Positions 48,617-56,600 of a stretch of DNA of 64,000 nt are shown here, one piece after another (within the stretch, counting starts at the first letter, position 1; every line of letters begins with the position of its first letter). Origin of the DNA: Streptomyces gossypii (GTDB lineage: Bacteria; Actinomycetota; Actinomycetes; Streptomycetales; Streptomycetaceae); assembly GCF_025165795.1 (NCBI RefSeq), contig NZ_JAJAGO010000013.1, positions 124,001-188,000 of the forward strand, in the 5' to 3' direction. Below the pieces are notes generated by a model. It had not been told where the DNA came from, ran no database searches, and was given only the letters and a program-made list of their open reading frames with translations. Made by a program: the position numbers and the translations under genes.

Positions 48617-48972
48617 GGTGCGAGCGGGCCTTTCGGTTGCTTGTGTCGCGTGCAGCCGGCGGACGGGCGATCGGGGCCGCGTTCTGTTTCGCGGCACCAT
48701 GCGACGAGAGCAATTGTTAAAGCCCGCAAATTCTCAGATCAACAATGTGACGTACTATCCGCTTTCGTGCGGAGACAAATGATCATTGCCCGAAATGCCG
48801 GTCACGCCCGCTCGTGTCCGTGCAAGCGGCAACTAGGCCGGTTCGTAAGTGATGTACGTCCTATGCGCGGGCTCACAGTGGCCGAGGGCACCGCTCACAG
48901 GCGGGTGCCCTCGGGTGACGGTATGCGACCGACCGCACGGCAGGGTCGGGACCGGGCGGTGCCGGTTTCCGA
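48617..48972. other. AT-richer intergenic region upstream of the transglycosylase gene
   Basis: 356 bp, with a notably AT-rich core (~48710-48790) for this genome, containing the inverted pair TTGTT/AACAA. It holds the promoter for the minus-strand transglycosylase gene and the kinase terminator at 48882-48914. No ORF with an SD was found. I looked for a ydaO-type riboswitch and saw none. Confidence 0.5.
48882..48914 (-). terminator. Terminator after the PASTA kinase gene
   Basis: CCGAGGGCACC (48882-48892) pairs perfectly with GGTGCCCTCGG (48904-48914). It lies 58 bp downstream of the kinase stop. Confidence 0.75.
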
Positions 48973-51012
48973 TCACTGCACCCAGATGGTGACCTCGGAC
49001 CCGCGGGCTGCCTCGTCGCCGCTGTCCGGGGACTGGTTGAAGACCTTGTCCCGGATGAACAGCGTGTTCACGTTCACGGTGAAGCCCGCGCCCTCCAGGG
49101 CTTCGCGCGCGTCGCTCTCGCTCATGCCCTCGACGTCCGGCACCTCGACCATGTCCGGGCCCTTGGACACCGTGAGCGTGACGGTGTCGCCCTTGGCGGC
49201 GATGGCGCCCTGACCGGGGGACTGCTTGGCGATGTCCCCCTCGTCCTCGTCGGAGAAGACCCGCTGCTGGGCGATGCGCACCTTGAGGCCCACCTCCTCG
49301 AGGTCCTCCCGTGCCGAGGCCTCGTCCTCCCCGGTGACGTCCGGGATCCCGATCTCGCGGCCCTTGGAGACCGTGAGAGCGACCGCCGCACCGGGGCGCT
49401 TCTCGGCCCCCGCCTTCGGATCGGTACGGATCACCGAGCCCTGCGCCGTCTCGGGGTCGAATTCGCGCTTGATCAGACCGGGCTTCAGCCCGTCGTCCTT
49501 GAGCTGAGCCTTCGCGTCGGAGAGCGGCTTGCCGGAGAGGTCGGGCACCTTGACGATGTCCGGGCCGCGCGAGACCACGATGGTCACCGTGCCGTTGCCG
49601 CGGACCCGCTCGCCGGGCTTCGGGTCGCTCTTCACGACGTGGCCACGTTCGATCGCCTCGCTGTGCGCCCGCTCGACCCGCACGTCGAGCCCCTTCTCCT
49701 CGAGGGCGTCACGGGCCTTTGACTCCGTCATGTCGAGCACGGCCGGGGTCTGCGTGAACTGGCCCGAGTTGATGTACCAGATCCCGGTGCCCAGCAGCAG
49801 GACCAGCACCACGCCCAGCAGGGCGAGCATTGCGGGCTTCGGGCGGCGTCTGCCCGCCCGGCCCGGCGCGCCGGGCCCCGGCGGCGGCACGGCCGGGGGC
49901 TCGGCGGGCGGCGAGGCCAGCCGGGTGGTGTGATGAACGCCATTGGTCTCGGGTCCGTATCCGGCGTCGCCTGGGACCGTCGCCAGGTCGTCCTGGTGCA
50001 CGGAGTCGGCAAGCTCGGCCGAACCGGTGGTGTCCTCGAAGCCCGGGTCCGGAGCGGCAGGCGCCGTGGAAAGGCCGAAGGAACGGGGGATGACGCTCGT
50101 GAGGTGCTCGGCCCCGGGCTCGTCCGCCTCGTTCGCCTGCGGCGGGACGGCGTCCAGCTGCTCGTCGGTGAGGGCGGCGCGTGCCGCGCGGACCTCGGAG
50201 AGCAGCGCGACGGCGTCCTCGGGGCGCTGCTCCGGATCACGGGCGGCGGCGCGGGCGACCAGTCCGTCCAGCGCGGCGGCCAGGCCGGGGACCGCGGCGG
50301 AGGGCGCCGGGACATCTTCGTGCAGATGCTTGTACAGCACCTGGGCGGGCGTGCTGCCGGAGTGCGGCTTCCCGCCCGTGAGCATCTCGTGCAGCATCAC
50401 GCCGCACGCGTACAGATCCGTACGCGGATCGGCCTGGCCGTGCTCGATCTGCTCCGGGGCGAGATAGGAGACCGTGCCGAGGATGGAGTCGGTGGTGGCG
50501 GAGGTCTGGCCGTCCACGGTGCGCACGAGACCGAAGTCGGCGACCTTCACCCGGCCGTCGTCGCCGATCAGGACGTTCTCCGGCTTCATGTCCCGGTGCA
50601 CCAGACCCGCGCGGTGCGCGGCACCGAGGGCGGCCAGTATCGGCTCCAGTACGTCCAGGGCGGCGCGCGGCTGGAGCGCGCGGCGGTCGCGCAGGACGTC
50701 ACGGAGCGTGCAGCCCGCGACGTACTCCATCGCCAGGTAGACATAGGTGCCGTCGGTGCCCTGGTCGAAGACGCCGACCACGTTCGGGTGCGCGAGCCGG
50801 GCGACGGACTTGGCCTCCCGGATGAAGCGGTCGACGAAGAGGCGGTCGGCGGCGAGTGAGGGATGCATCACCTTCAGCGCGAGCACCCGGTCCAGCCGGG
50901 TGTCCAGCGCCCGGTACACCGTGGCCATCCCGCCGACGGCGATGCGCGCGTCGACGCGGTAGCGCCCGTCGAGTACCTGGCCCTGAATCGGGTCATGAAG
51001 GGTTGCATCCAC
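48973..51012 (-). CDS. Transmembrane Ser/Thr protein kinase with PASTA repeats
   Basis: 679 residues from a GTG at 51012 (VDATLHDPIQGQVLDGRY). The frame is open 172 codons further upstream but that part is shadow. The kinase domain (~15-275) has VGGMATVYRAL, catalytic Lys47, HRDMKPENVL and VADFGLVRT. A juxtamembrane linker of ~130 residues precedes a single helix (MLALLGVVLVLLLGTGIWYI) and four extracellular PASTA repeats of ~66 residues (KVPDLSGKPLSDAKAQL; GIPDVTGEDEASAREDL; EVPDVEGMSESDAREAL). Such kinases sense lipid II/muropeptides and control wall growth. An Rv2175c-like gene, the known substrate type of PknL, lies 4 kb away. Confidence 0.93.
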   Translation of the reverse strand: MDATLHDPIQGQVLDGRYRVDARIAVGGMATVYRALDTRLDRVLALKVMHPSLAADRLFVDRFIREAKSVARLAHPNVVGVFDQGTDGTYVYLAMEYVAGCTLRDVLRDRRALQPRAALDVLEPILAALGAAHRAGLVHRDMKPENVLIGDDGRVKVADFGLVRTVDGQTSATTDSILGTVSYLAPEQIEHGQADPRTDLYACGVMLHEMLTGGKPHSGSTPAQVLYKHLHEDVPAPSAAVPGLAAALDGLVARAAARDPEQRPEDAVALLSEVRAARAALTDEQLDAVPPQANEADEPGAEHLTSVIPRSFGLSTAPAAPDPGFEDTTGSAELADSVHQDDLATVPGDAGYGPETNGVHHTTRLASPPAEPPAVPPPGPGAPGRAGRRRPKPAMLALLGVVLVLLLGTGIWYINSGQFTQTPAVLDMTESKARDALEEKGLDVRVERAHSEAIERGHVVKSDPKPGERVRGNGTVTIVVSRGPDIVKVPDLSGKPLSDAKAQLKDDGLKPGLIKREFDPETAQGSVIRTDPKAGAEKRPGAAVALTVSKGREIGIPDVTGEDEASAREDLEEVGLKVRIAQQRVFSDEDEGDIAKQSPGQGAIAAKGDTVTLTVSKGPDMVEVPDVEGMSESDAREALEGAGFTVNVNTLFIRDKVFNQSPDSGDEAARGSEVTIWVQ

Positions 51013-51170
51013 GGCGCAGAGTCTACGAGGCACCCCTGACGCCTCACTCCACCCGGGACCCGGGGCGAGCCGCACTGAAGCCGAACGGTGACAACTCGTT
51101 GATGTGGCCATGACCGACGACCTGGTGCACGGCAGCCGGCGGGCTCGCGAGCAGCACTCGGCGGACCGGT

Positions 51171-52052
51171 TCAGGTGAAGGCGGGACGCTCCGGGTCCAG
51201 CGCCGCGATGCCCTCCGCGGGCGAGGAGGCGTCCGCGAAGTGGCGGCGGGGGATGCGCCCCGCCCGGTACGCCAGGCGGCCCGCCTCCACCGCGTGCCGC
51301 ATGCCCGCCGCCATCAGCTCCGGTTCCCGTGCCCGGGTCACCGCGGAGGCCAGCATGACCGCGGCGCAGCCCAGTTCCATTGCCAGGGCGGCGTCGGAGG
51401 CGGTGCCCGCGCCCGCGTCGAGGATGACGGGAACCCGTGCCCGTTCGGTGATCAGCTGGAAGTTGTGCGGATTGCGGATGCCGAGGCCGGACCCGATGGG
51501 GGAGCCCAGCGGCATGATCGCCGCGCACCCCACGTCCTCCAGCTTGTGGGCGAGCACCGGATCGTCGTTCGTGTAGGGCAGCACGGTGAAACCGTCGTCC
51601 ACCAGGGTCTCGGCGGCGTCCAGCAGCTCCACCGGATCGGGCAGCAGGGTGCGCTCGTCAGCGATCACCTCCAGCTTCACCCAGTCGGTGCCCAGCGCCT
51701 CGCGGGCGAGCCGGGCGGTCAGTACGGCCTCGCCCGCCGTGTAGCAGCCCGCGGTGTTCGGCAGCACGCGGATGCCGTGCCGCTCCAGCACGGAGAGCAC
51801 GGAGCCGCGCACCGTCGGGTCCAGACGGCGCATCGCCACGGTGGTCAGCTCGGTGCCGGAGGCGAGCAGGGAGCGTTCCATGACGGCGAGGCTGGGGGCA
51901 CCGCCCGTGCCCATGATCAGCCGGGAGGCGAACGAGATGCCGCCGAGGGTCAGGGGGTCGGGCGCCGGCCGCGGCGGGGCGGTGTCGCGCGGTGCGCCGG
52001 TGGTGCCGGTGCTCATCGTGCTGGTGGTGCTGGTGGTGCTGGTGGTGCTCAT
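51171..52052 (-). CDS. thiG: Thiazole synthase ThiG
   Basis: 293 residues. TIM-barrel motifs: FASRLIMGTGGAPSL, TELTTVAMRRLDP, LPNTAGCYTAGEAVLTARLA, WVKLEVIADERTLLPD (Schiff-base Lys region), PLGSPIGSGLGI and VILDAGAGTASDAALAMELG. It builds the thiazole phosphate of thiamine from deoxyxylulose-5-phosphate, ThiS-thiocarboxylate and the ThiO imine product. The first ~15 residues are a Ser-Thr repeat (MSTTSTTSTTSTMST) coded by a tandem 9-bp unit, so the true start may be the inner Met at ~52016. It is last in the riboswitch-thiO-thiS-thiG operon. Confidence 0.94.
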   Translation of the reverse strand: MSTTSTTSTTSTMSTGTTGAPRDTAPPRPAPDPLTLGGISFASRLIMGTGGAPSLAVMERSLLASGTELTTVAMRRLDPTVRGSVLSVLERHGIRVLPNTAGCYTAGEAVLTARLAREALGTDWVKLEVIADERTLLPDPVELLDAAETLVDDGFTVLPYTNDDPVLAHKLEDVGCAAIMPLGSPIGSGLGIRNPHNFQLITERARVPVILDAGAGTASDAALAMELGCAAVMLASAVTRAREPELMAAGMRHAVEAGRLAYRAGRIPRRHFADASSPAEGIAALDPERPAFT

Positions 52053-52060
52053 GGCGCGGT

Positions 52061-52291
52061 TCAGCCTCCCTGGACTGCGGTCAGGATCTCGATCCGGTCA
52101 CCGTCATTGAGCACGGTCTCCGGCCACTGCCCGCGCGGTACGACCGTCTCGTTGACGGCCGCCGCCACGCCGGCCGGGGCGGCGGTGAACTCGCCGACGA
52201 GCCGGTCGAGGGTGAGACCGGCGGGAATCCCGCGCGTCTCGCCGTTGACGGCGACAGCGGTGGTGACAGCGGTGGTGGGGATGCCGGTCAT
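52061..52291 (-). CDS. thiS: Sulfur carrier protein ThiS
   Basis: 76 residues of ubiquitin-like fold ending in the essential Gly-Gly (DRIEILTAVQGG), which is adenylated and thiocarboxylated. Core wording VNGETRGIPAGLTLDRLVGEF and VAAAVNETVVPRGQW is typical. The N-terminal Thr/Ala stretch extends about 12 residues beyond the usual start. Its ATG overlaps the thiO stop by four bases, and thiG follows after 8 bp. Confidence 0.93.
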   Translation of the reverse strand: MTGIPTTAVTTAVAVNGETRGIPAGLTLDRLVGEFTAAPAGVAAAVNETVVPRGQWPETVLNDGDRIEILTAVQGG

Positions 52292-53493
52292 CGGAGGTGC
52301 TCCTCGGAAGCGGCCGCGCCGAAGCGGCGCGGGGTGAAGGGGCGGGCCTGCTCGGGAAGGTCGCCGGTGGCCAGCAGCTCGCCGAGCAGGTCGCCGGTGA
52401 CGGGTGCCAGCAGTACGCCGTTGCGGTGGTGCCCGGTGGCCGCGATCAGTCCGGCCAGCTCCGTGGGGCCCAGCAGCGGCGCGTTGTCCGGGGAGGCGGG
52501 CCGCAGCCCGGCGCCGGTCTCGGTCAGCGGCAGTTCCGTGATGCCCGGGATCAGTTCGTGCGCGTCGCGCAGCAGCTCGTACACACCGCCCGCGGTCACC
52601 GTGCTGTCCCAGCCCAGCTCCTCGCTGGTGGCGCCGACGACCAGCTCGCCGTTCGTGCGCGGCACGAGATAGAGGTGGCCGCCGCGCACGACGGCCCGCA
52701 CTGTGCGGGAGAGGAAGGGCGCGTACGCGCCCGGGACGCGCAGCCGCAGCACCTGCCCCTTGACGGGGCGGACGGGAGGCAGCAGTTCGGCCGGTATGCC
52801 GTCGAGCCGCCCGCTGTCCGGGCCCGCCGCCAGCACCGTACGGTCCGCGCTCAGCTCGGTGCCGTCCGCCAGCACGACCCCGGTGGCGCGGTCACCGGAG
52901 ACCGACAGCCGCGCCGCCGACGCGCGCCGGAAGGCGACACCCGCCCGCTCGCAGGCGGCGAGCAGCGCGGCGGCCAGCCGTCTCGGGTCGACCTGGTGGT
53001 CTCCGTCGACCCGGAGCCCGCCGCGTACGGACGGAGCCAGCATCGGTTCCAGCCGCCGGCACTCGCGCCCGTTCAGCCACTGCGACTCCAGGCCGCAGCG
53101 CTGCTGAAAGGCGTGCAGCTCGCGGAGGTGCTCGCGGTCGTCGGCGTCCAGAGCCACCGCGAGCGTGCCGCAGGCCCGGTAGCCGGTCTCCAGGCCCGCG
53201 GCCTCCTCCAGCTCCCGGACGAAGCCGGGATAGCGCCTGGCGGAGGCCAGATTCAGAGCGAGCAGCGCCTCCTCGCCGTAGTGCAGCTCGGTGACGGGGG
53301 CGAGCATGCCCGCCGCCACCTGCGCGGCACCGCCGCCCGGCGCCGGGTCGACGACCTCGGTGCGCAGCCCTCGCTGCGCCGCCCGCCAGGCGGTGACCAG
53401 ACCGATGACGCCGCCGCCGATCACCAGTACGTCCGGACGGGGGGTGAGCGGGCCCGCAGGGCCCGGAGGGCTGTCGGGGTTCACGCTGCGCAT
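52288..53493 (-). CDS. thiO: Glycine oxidase ThiO
   Basis: 401 residues of D-amino-acid-oxidase type. FAD-binding DVLVIGGGVIGLVTAWRAAQRG near the N-terminus; substrate-domain motifs LEPMLAPSVRGGLRVDGDHQVDPRRL and the C-terminal TGHHRNGVLLAPVTGDLL. It oxidises glycine to the imine used by ThiG and makes H2O2. It is first in the thiOSG operon, whose leader contains a TPP riboswitch ending about 10 bp before the ATG, so TPP should block translation or transcription of all three genes. Confidence 0.92.
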   Translation of the reverse strand: MRSVNPDSPPGPAGPLTPRPDVLVIGGGVIGLVTAWRAAQRGLRTEVVDPAPGGGAAQVAAGMLAPVTELHYGEEALLALNLASARRYPGFVRELEEAAGLETGYRACGTLAVALDADDREHLRELHAFQQRCGLESQWLNGRECRRLEPMLAPSVRGGLRVDGDHQVDPRRLAAALLAACERAGVAFRRASAARLSVSGDRATGVVLADGTELSADRTVLAAGPDSGRLDGIPAELLPPVRPVKGQVLRLRVPGAYAPFLSRTVRAVVRGGHLYLVPRTNGELVVGATSEELGWDSTVTAGGVYELLRDAHELIPGITELPLTETGAGLRPASPDNAPLLGPTELAGLIAATGHHRNGVLLAPVTGDLLGELLATGDLPEQARPFTPRRFGAAASEEHLR

Positions 53494-53503
53494 GCGGATG
53501 CCA

Positions 53504-53598
53504 TCCTCCCTTCGCCGGTATGAACCGGATCAGGTTCGTACGGTCGGAGGCCGTCCAGCCTCCCTCTCAGCCCGGTGCACCGGGCTCCCGCGTATGTC
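53504..53598 (-). promoter_or_regulatory. TPP riboswitch (THI element)
   Basis: On the minus strand: CGGGAGCCCGG, then GGGCTGAGAGGG, and later GACCGTACGAACCTGATCC (continuing GGTTCATACCGGCG), then AAGGGAGG. CUGAGAGG and ACCUGAUCCGGUU are the hallmark TPP-contacting segments. It lies directly upstream of thiO. The final AAGGGAGG overlaps the ribosome binding site, suggesting translational control. Confidence 0.95.
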
Positions 53599-53641
53599 GT
53601 ACCGTCGACACCCTACTGCGCCCGTCCGCCGCCCGGTAACG

Positions 53642-53671
53642 ACCTGGTGCGCTGGCTATCGTGCACCAGGT
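53642..53671. promoter_or_regulatory. Inverted repeat upstream of the small hypothetical gene
   Basis: ACCTGGTGC (53642-53650), 12-nt spacer, GCACCAGGT (53663-53671): a perfect 9-bp inverted repeat 15 bp before the start codon of the gene at 53687 and just before its SD. It may be an operator, or a hairpin hiding the ribosome binding site. Confidence 0.5.
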
Positions 53672-53686
53672 CGTAAGGGAGTCCTC

Positions 53687-54028
53687 ATGCAAGCCTCGCT
53701 CGACGGCTGCCTCTTCGTTCCCGTCGCCGACGCGGGCCCCGGCCAGGTCGGCACCGGTACGCGCTTCGACTACCGGGAGCGGGACGGCCGGGTGTGGGCC
53801 CACTACGAGGGCGGTGACGTCGTGCACGGCGAGCTGGTCGGTACGCGCGCGGGCGACCAACTGGACTTCCGCTATGTCCAGTTGCGGACCGACGGAAGCA
53901 CCGCCTCCGGACACTGCCTCAGCCGGGTCACGGCGCTTCCCGACGGGCGGCTGCGCCTGGAGGAGAGCTGGGAGTGGGAGTCGCAGCCGGGCAGCGGCAC
54001 CAGCGCGGTCGAGCAGGTGCGCCGCTGA
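53687..54028 (+). CDS. Conserved hypothetical protein, β-rich
   Basis: 113 residues from ATG 53687 with AAGGGAG at about 5-nt spacing. Alternating hydrophobic/charged β strands (GTRFDYRERDGRVWAHYEGG, LDFRYVQLRTDGSTASGHC, LRLEESWEWESQPGSGTSAV) resemble small conserved actinobacterial proteins of lipocalin-like character. No catalytic residues, signal peptide or membrane segment. It is divergent from the thiO operon and 41 bp upstream of the oxidoreductase gene, so perhaps co-transcribed with it. Confidence 0.75.
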   Translation: MQASLDGCLFVPVADAGPGQVGTGTRFDYRERDGRVWAHYEGGDVVHGELVGTRAGDQLDFRYVQLRTDGSTASGHCLSRVTALPDGRLRLEESWEWESQPGSGTSAVEQVRR

Positions 54029-54069
54029 CGGCCTCCCCTTTCCGCGGGGGAGGCCGATAGAGTCACCGG

Positions 54070-55317
54070 GTGACTGACAGCCCTGAGGGGGCCCCGCACC
54101 GGGCTCCCGAGCGAGCCGTGATCGTCGGAGCCGGGATGGCCGGGGTGCAGACCGCGGTGCAACTGCGTGAGCAGGGCTGGGCGGGCACCATCACCCTGAT
54201 CGGAGCGGAGTCCCACCGGCCGTACGACCGCCCGCCGCTTTCCAAGGCGGTGCTGCTGGGCAAGGCCGAGGGCTCCGAGTTCGACACCGACTACGACGAC
54301 CTGGGCATCGGGCTGGAACTCGGCCGCGAGATCACCGGACTGCGGCCCGCCGCGCACCTGCTGGACACCAGCGGCGGCGAGGCGGTGCCCTACGACCGGC
54401 TGGTCCTCGCCACCGGGGCGGCACCCGCCCCGCCGCCCGGAGCGACCTCACCCTCCGCCGTCCACCTGCTGCGCACCCTGGACGACGCCGCCCGGCTGCG
54501 CCCCGTACTGCTGCGGCGCGGCTCCGTGGTGGTGGTCGGTGCGGGCTGGATCGGCGCGGAGTTCGCGACGGCGGCGCGCGAGGCGGGCTGCGAGGTGACC
54601 GTTGTCGAGGCCGCGGACCGGCCGCTGGCGGGCGCCCTGCCCGCGGAGGTCACCGGATATATGAGCGGCTGGTACGAGGAGAGTGGCGTGCGGCTGCGCA
54701 CCGGCGCCCCGGTGGCCGCCGTCACACCGGACGGCGTGCTGCTCGCGGGCGGCGAGCAGCTGTCCGGCGACGCGGTGGTCGTCGGTATCGGTGCCCGGCC
54801 CGCGACCGGCTGGCTGGCCGGATCCGGCGTCGAACTCTGCCCGGACGGCTCGGTCCGCGCGGACGCGGAGCTGCGCACCTCGGTGCCGGACGTCTACGCC
54901 GTCGGTGACTGCGCGTCCTTCCCCTCCGCCCGTTACGGCAGACGACTGCTCGTGCACCACTGGGACAACGCGCTGCAGAGCGCCCGGGTGGCCGCCGCCA
55001 ACCTGGTGGCCGAGGGCCATGCGGGGCAGACGGCAAAGACGTACGACCCGGTGCCGTACTTCTGGTCCGAGCAGTTCGGCCGCTTCGTGCAGTACGCCGG
55101 GCAGCATTCGGAAGGCGATCAGCTGGTGCGGCGCGGCGATCCGAGCGGCGCGGCCTGGTCGGTGTGCTGGCTGCGGGACGGGGTGCTGACCGCGCTGCTC
55201 GCCGTCGGCCGCCCCCGCGACCTGGCGCAGGGACGCAAGCTCGTGCAGCAGGGCACGCAGCTGGATCCGGTCCTCGTGGCGGACCCGGCACTAGCCCTGA
55301 AGAAGGCACTGCGGTAG
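54070..55317 (+). CDS. FAD-dependent NAD(P)H oxidoreductase (ferredoxin reductase type)
   Basis: 415 residues with two Rossmann motifs: AVIVGAGMAGVQTAVQLREQG (FAD) and VVVVGAGWIGAEFATAAREAG (NAD(P)H). VYAVGDCASFP contacts the flavin ribityl chain. The C-terminal domain is rubredoxin/ferredoxin reductase-like (YFWSEQFGRFVQYAGQHS). SRPYDRPPLSKAVLLG is typical of BenA/rhodocoxin reductases. It probably transfers electrons to a ferredoxin, but none is adjacent. Its place between thiO and thiE is conserved in my memory of Streptomyces thi loci, though no thiamine role is known. Confidence 0.87.
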   Translation: MTDSPEGAPHRAPERAVIVGAGMAGVQTAVQLREQGWAGTITLIGAESHRPYDRPPLSKAVLLGKAEGSEFDTDYDDLGIGLELGREITGLRPAAHLLDTSGGEAVPYDRLVLATGAAPAPPPGATSPSAVHLLRTLDDAARLRPVLLRRGSVVVVGAGWIGAEFATAAREAGCEVTVVEAADRPLAGALPAEVTGYMSGWYEESGVRLRTGAPVAAVTPDGVLLAGGEQLSGDAVVVGIGARPATGWLAGSGVELCPDGSVRADAELRTSVPDVYAVGDCASFPSARYGRRLLVHHWDNALQSARVAAANLVAEGHAGQTAKTYDPVPYFWSEQFGRFVQYAGQHSEGDQLVRRGDPSGAAWSVCWLRDGVLTALLAVGRPRDLAQGRKLVQQGTQLDPVLVADPALALKKALR

Positions 55318-55350
55318 TGACTGTCAGTGCGAAGTGGCAGTCTGGTGGGT

Positions 55351-55716
55351 GTGACCGAGATTGACGCAAAGACCGATGCTCTCGTCCCCGCCTGGCTCAC
55401 TCTTCCTGACGTCGCGGAGATGCTCGACGTCCCAGTGACCCGTATCCGCCAGCTGATCAAGGAGAGTCAGCTGATCGCGGTGCGGCGGGGAGAGAACCGC
55501 GTGCTGCAGGTGCCCGCCGACTTCGTCGACGACGGCCGGGTGGTGAAGGGCCTGGTCGGCACCATCACCCTGCTCAAGGACGACCACTTCACCGACGAGG
55601 AGATGCTGGAATGGCTGTTCACGCCCGATGACAGCCTGCCCGGCACACCGGCGCAGGCGCTGCGCGAGAATCGCGGGACAGAGGTGAAGCGCCGCGCCCA
55701 GGCCCTCGCCGTCTGA
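55351..55716 (+). CDS. Rv2175c-like DNA-binding protein
   Basis: 121 residues from GTG 55351. A winged-helix/HTH_17-like core (WLTLPDVAEMLDVPVTRIRQ, LIKESQLIAVRRGENRVLQV) and a C-terminal segment (GTITLLKDDHFTDEEMLEWL) match Mycobacterium tuberculosis Rv2175c, a small DNA-binding protein phosphorylated by the PASTA-type kinase PknL encoded next to it. Here the PASTA kinase gene is 4.3 kb away. The start lacks an SD and lies ~7 nt after CAGTCT, suggesting leaderless initiation. Tandem CTGAACCG repeats (~55720-55743) and a strong terminator follow. Confidence 0.82.
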   Translation: MTEIDAKTDALVPAWLTLPDVAEMLDVPVTRIRQLIKESQLIAVRRGENRVLQVPADFVDDGRVVKGLVGTITLLKDDHFTDEEMLEWLFTPDDSLPGTPAQALRENRGTEVKRRAQALAV

Positions 55717-55761
55717 GCTGCTGAACCGCTGAACCGCTGAACCGAGAGTCCGACGACACGC

Positions 55762-55791
55762 GGTGCATGGGCCCCGCGGGGCCCATGCACC
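55762..55791 (+). terminator. 30-bp palindromic terminator after the Rv2175c-like gene
   Basis: GGTGCATGGGCCCC (55762-55775) with GC centre and a perfect complementary arm to 55791, followed by CCTTTT. The run of T makes this an unusually classical intrinsic terminator for the window. It lies 23 bp before thiE. Confidence 0.8.
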
Positions 55792-55814
55792 CCTTTTCAC
55801 GGGGGGAACGCAGC

Positions 55815-56486
55815 ATGTCCCGCACCGCCCGAGAGCGGCTCCAGGCCGCCCGGCTCTATCTGTGCACCGACGCACGCAAGGATCAGGGAGACCTCCCCGA
55901 GTTCCTGGACGCGGTGCTCGGCTCGGGGGTCGACATCGTGCAGCTCCGTGACAAGGGCATGGAGGCGGCCGAGGAGTTGGAGCACCTCGCCGTCTTCGCC
56001 GCGGCCTGCCGCCGCCACGGCGCGCTGCTCGCCGTCAACGACCGTGCGGACGTGGCGCATGCCATCGGCTCCGACATACTCCACCTGGGCCAGGGCGACC
56101 TGCCCGTACCAGCCGCCCGCGCCATCCTGGGCGGCAGTGCCGAAGACGTGCTGGTGGGCCGCTCGACGCACGCCGAGGCGGAGGTGGCGGCCGCGGTGAC
56201 CGAGCCAGGCGTCGACTACTTCTGCACCGGCCCATGCTGGCCCACCCCCACCAAACCCGGCCGCGCCGCCCCCGGCCTGCCGCTCGTGCGGTACGCCGCC
56301 TCGCTGGCCCCGTCGCGCCCCTGGTTCGCGATCGGCGGTATCGACGCCGAGAATCTGGACGAGGTGCTGGCCGCCGGTGCCCGGCGGGTCGTCGTCGTCC
56401 GCGCGCTCACCGAGGCCCGGGATCCGGCGGCAGCCGCCGCCGCTTTGGCCGCGCGACTGCGCGAGCGGCCACTCTCCGGACTCTGA
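55815..56486 (+). CDS. thiE: Thiamine-phosphate synthase ThiE
   Basis: 223 residues from ATG 55815 with GGGGGAA upstream. TIM-barrel signatures: ARLYLCTDARKD, VDIVQLRDKGM, LLAVNDRADVAHAIGSDILHLGQGDLP, VGRSTHAEAEVAAAV, DYFCTGPCWPTPTKPG and FAIGGIDAENLDEVLAAGA. It joins HMP-pyrophosphate and thiazole phosphate to thiamine phosphate, completing the pathway started by ThiOSG. No TPP riboswitch precedes it; instead a terminator hairpin of the upstream gene stands immediately before its SD, so it may have a compact promoter or depend on read-through. Confidence 0.94.
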   Translation: MSRTARERLQAARLYLCTDARKDQGDLPEFLDAVLGSGVDIVQLRDKGMEAAEELEHLAVFAAACRRHGALLAVNDRADVAHAIGSDILHLGQGDLPVPAARAILGGSAEDVLVGRSTHAEAEVAAAVTEPGVDYFCTGPCWPTPTKPGRAAPGLPLVRYAASLAPSRPWFAIGGIDAENLDEVLAAGARRVVVVRALTEARDPAAAAAALAARLRERPLSGL

Positions 56487-56542
56487 GGGCTACTGGGAGA
56501 GAGTGAGACGTCCACTCGGCGCCGCAGGAAGGCGGACGGGAC

Positions 56543-56574
56543 GGTGCATAGCGCCCTCGTCGGCGCGATGCACC
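56543..56574 (+). terminator. Hairpin terminator after thiE
   Basis: GGTGCAT-A-GCGCC pairs with GGCGC-G-ATGCACC around CTCGTC (56543-56574), then CCTT. The outer arms GGTGCAT/ATGCACC equal those of the hairpin at 55762-55791. Confidence 0.7.
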
Positions 56575-56600
56575 CTTGCGTGGGCGGTTAACCTGCACTC

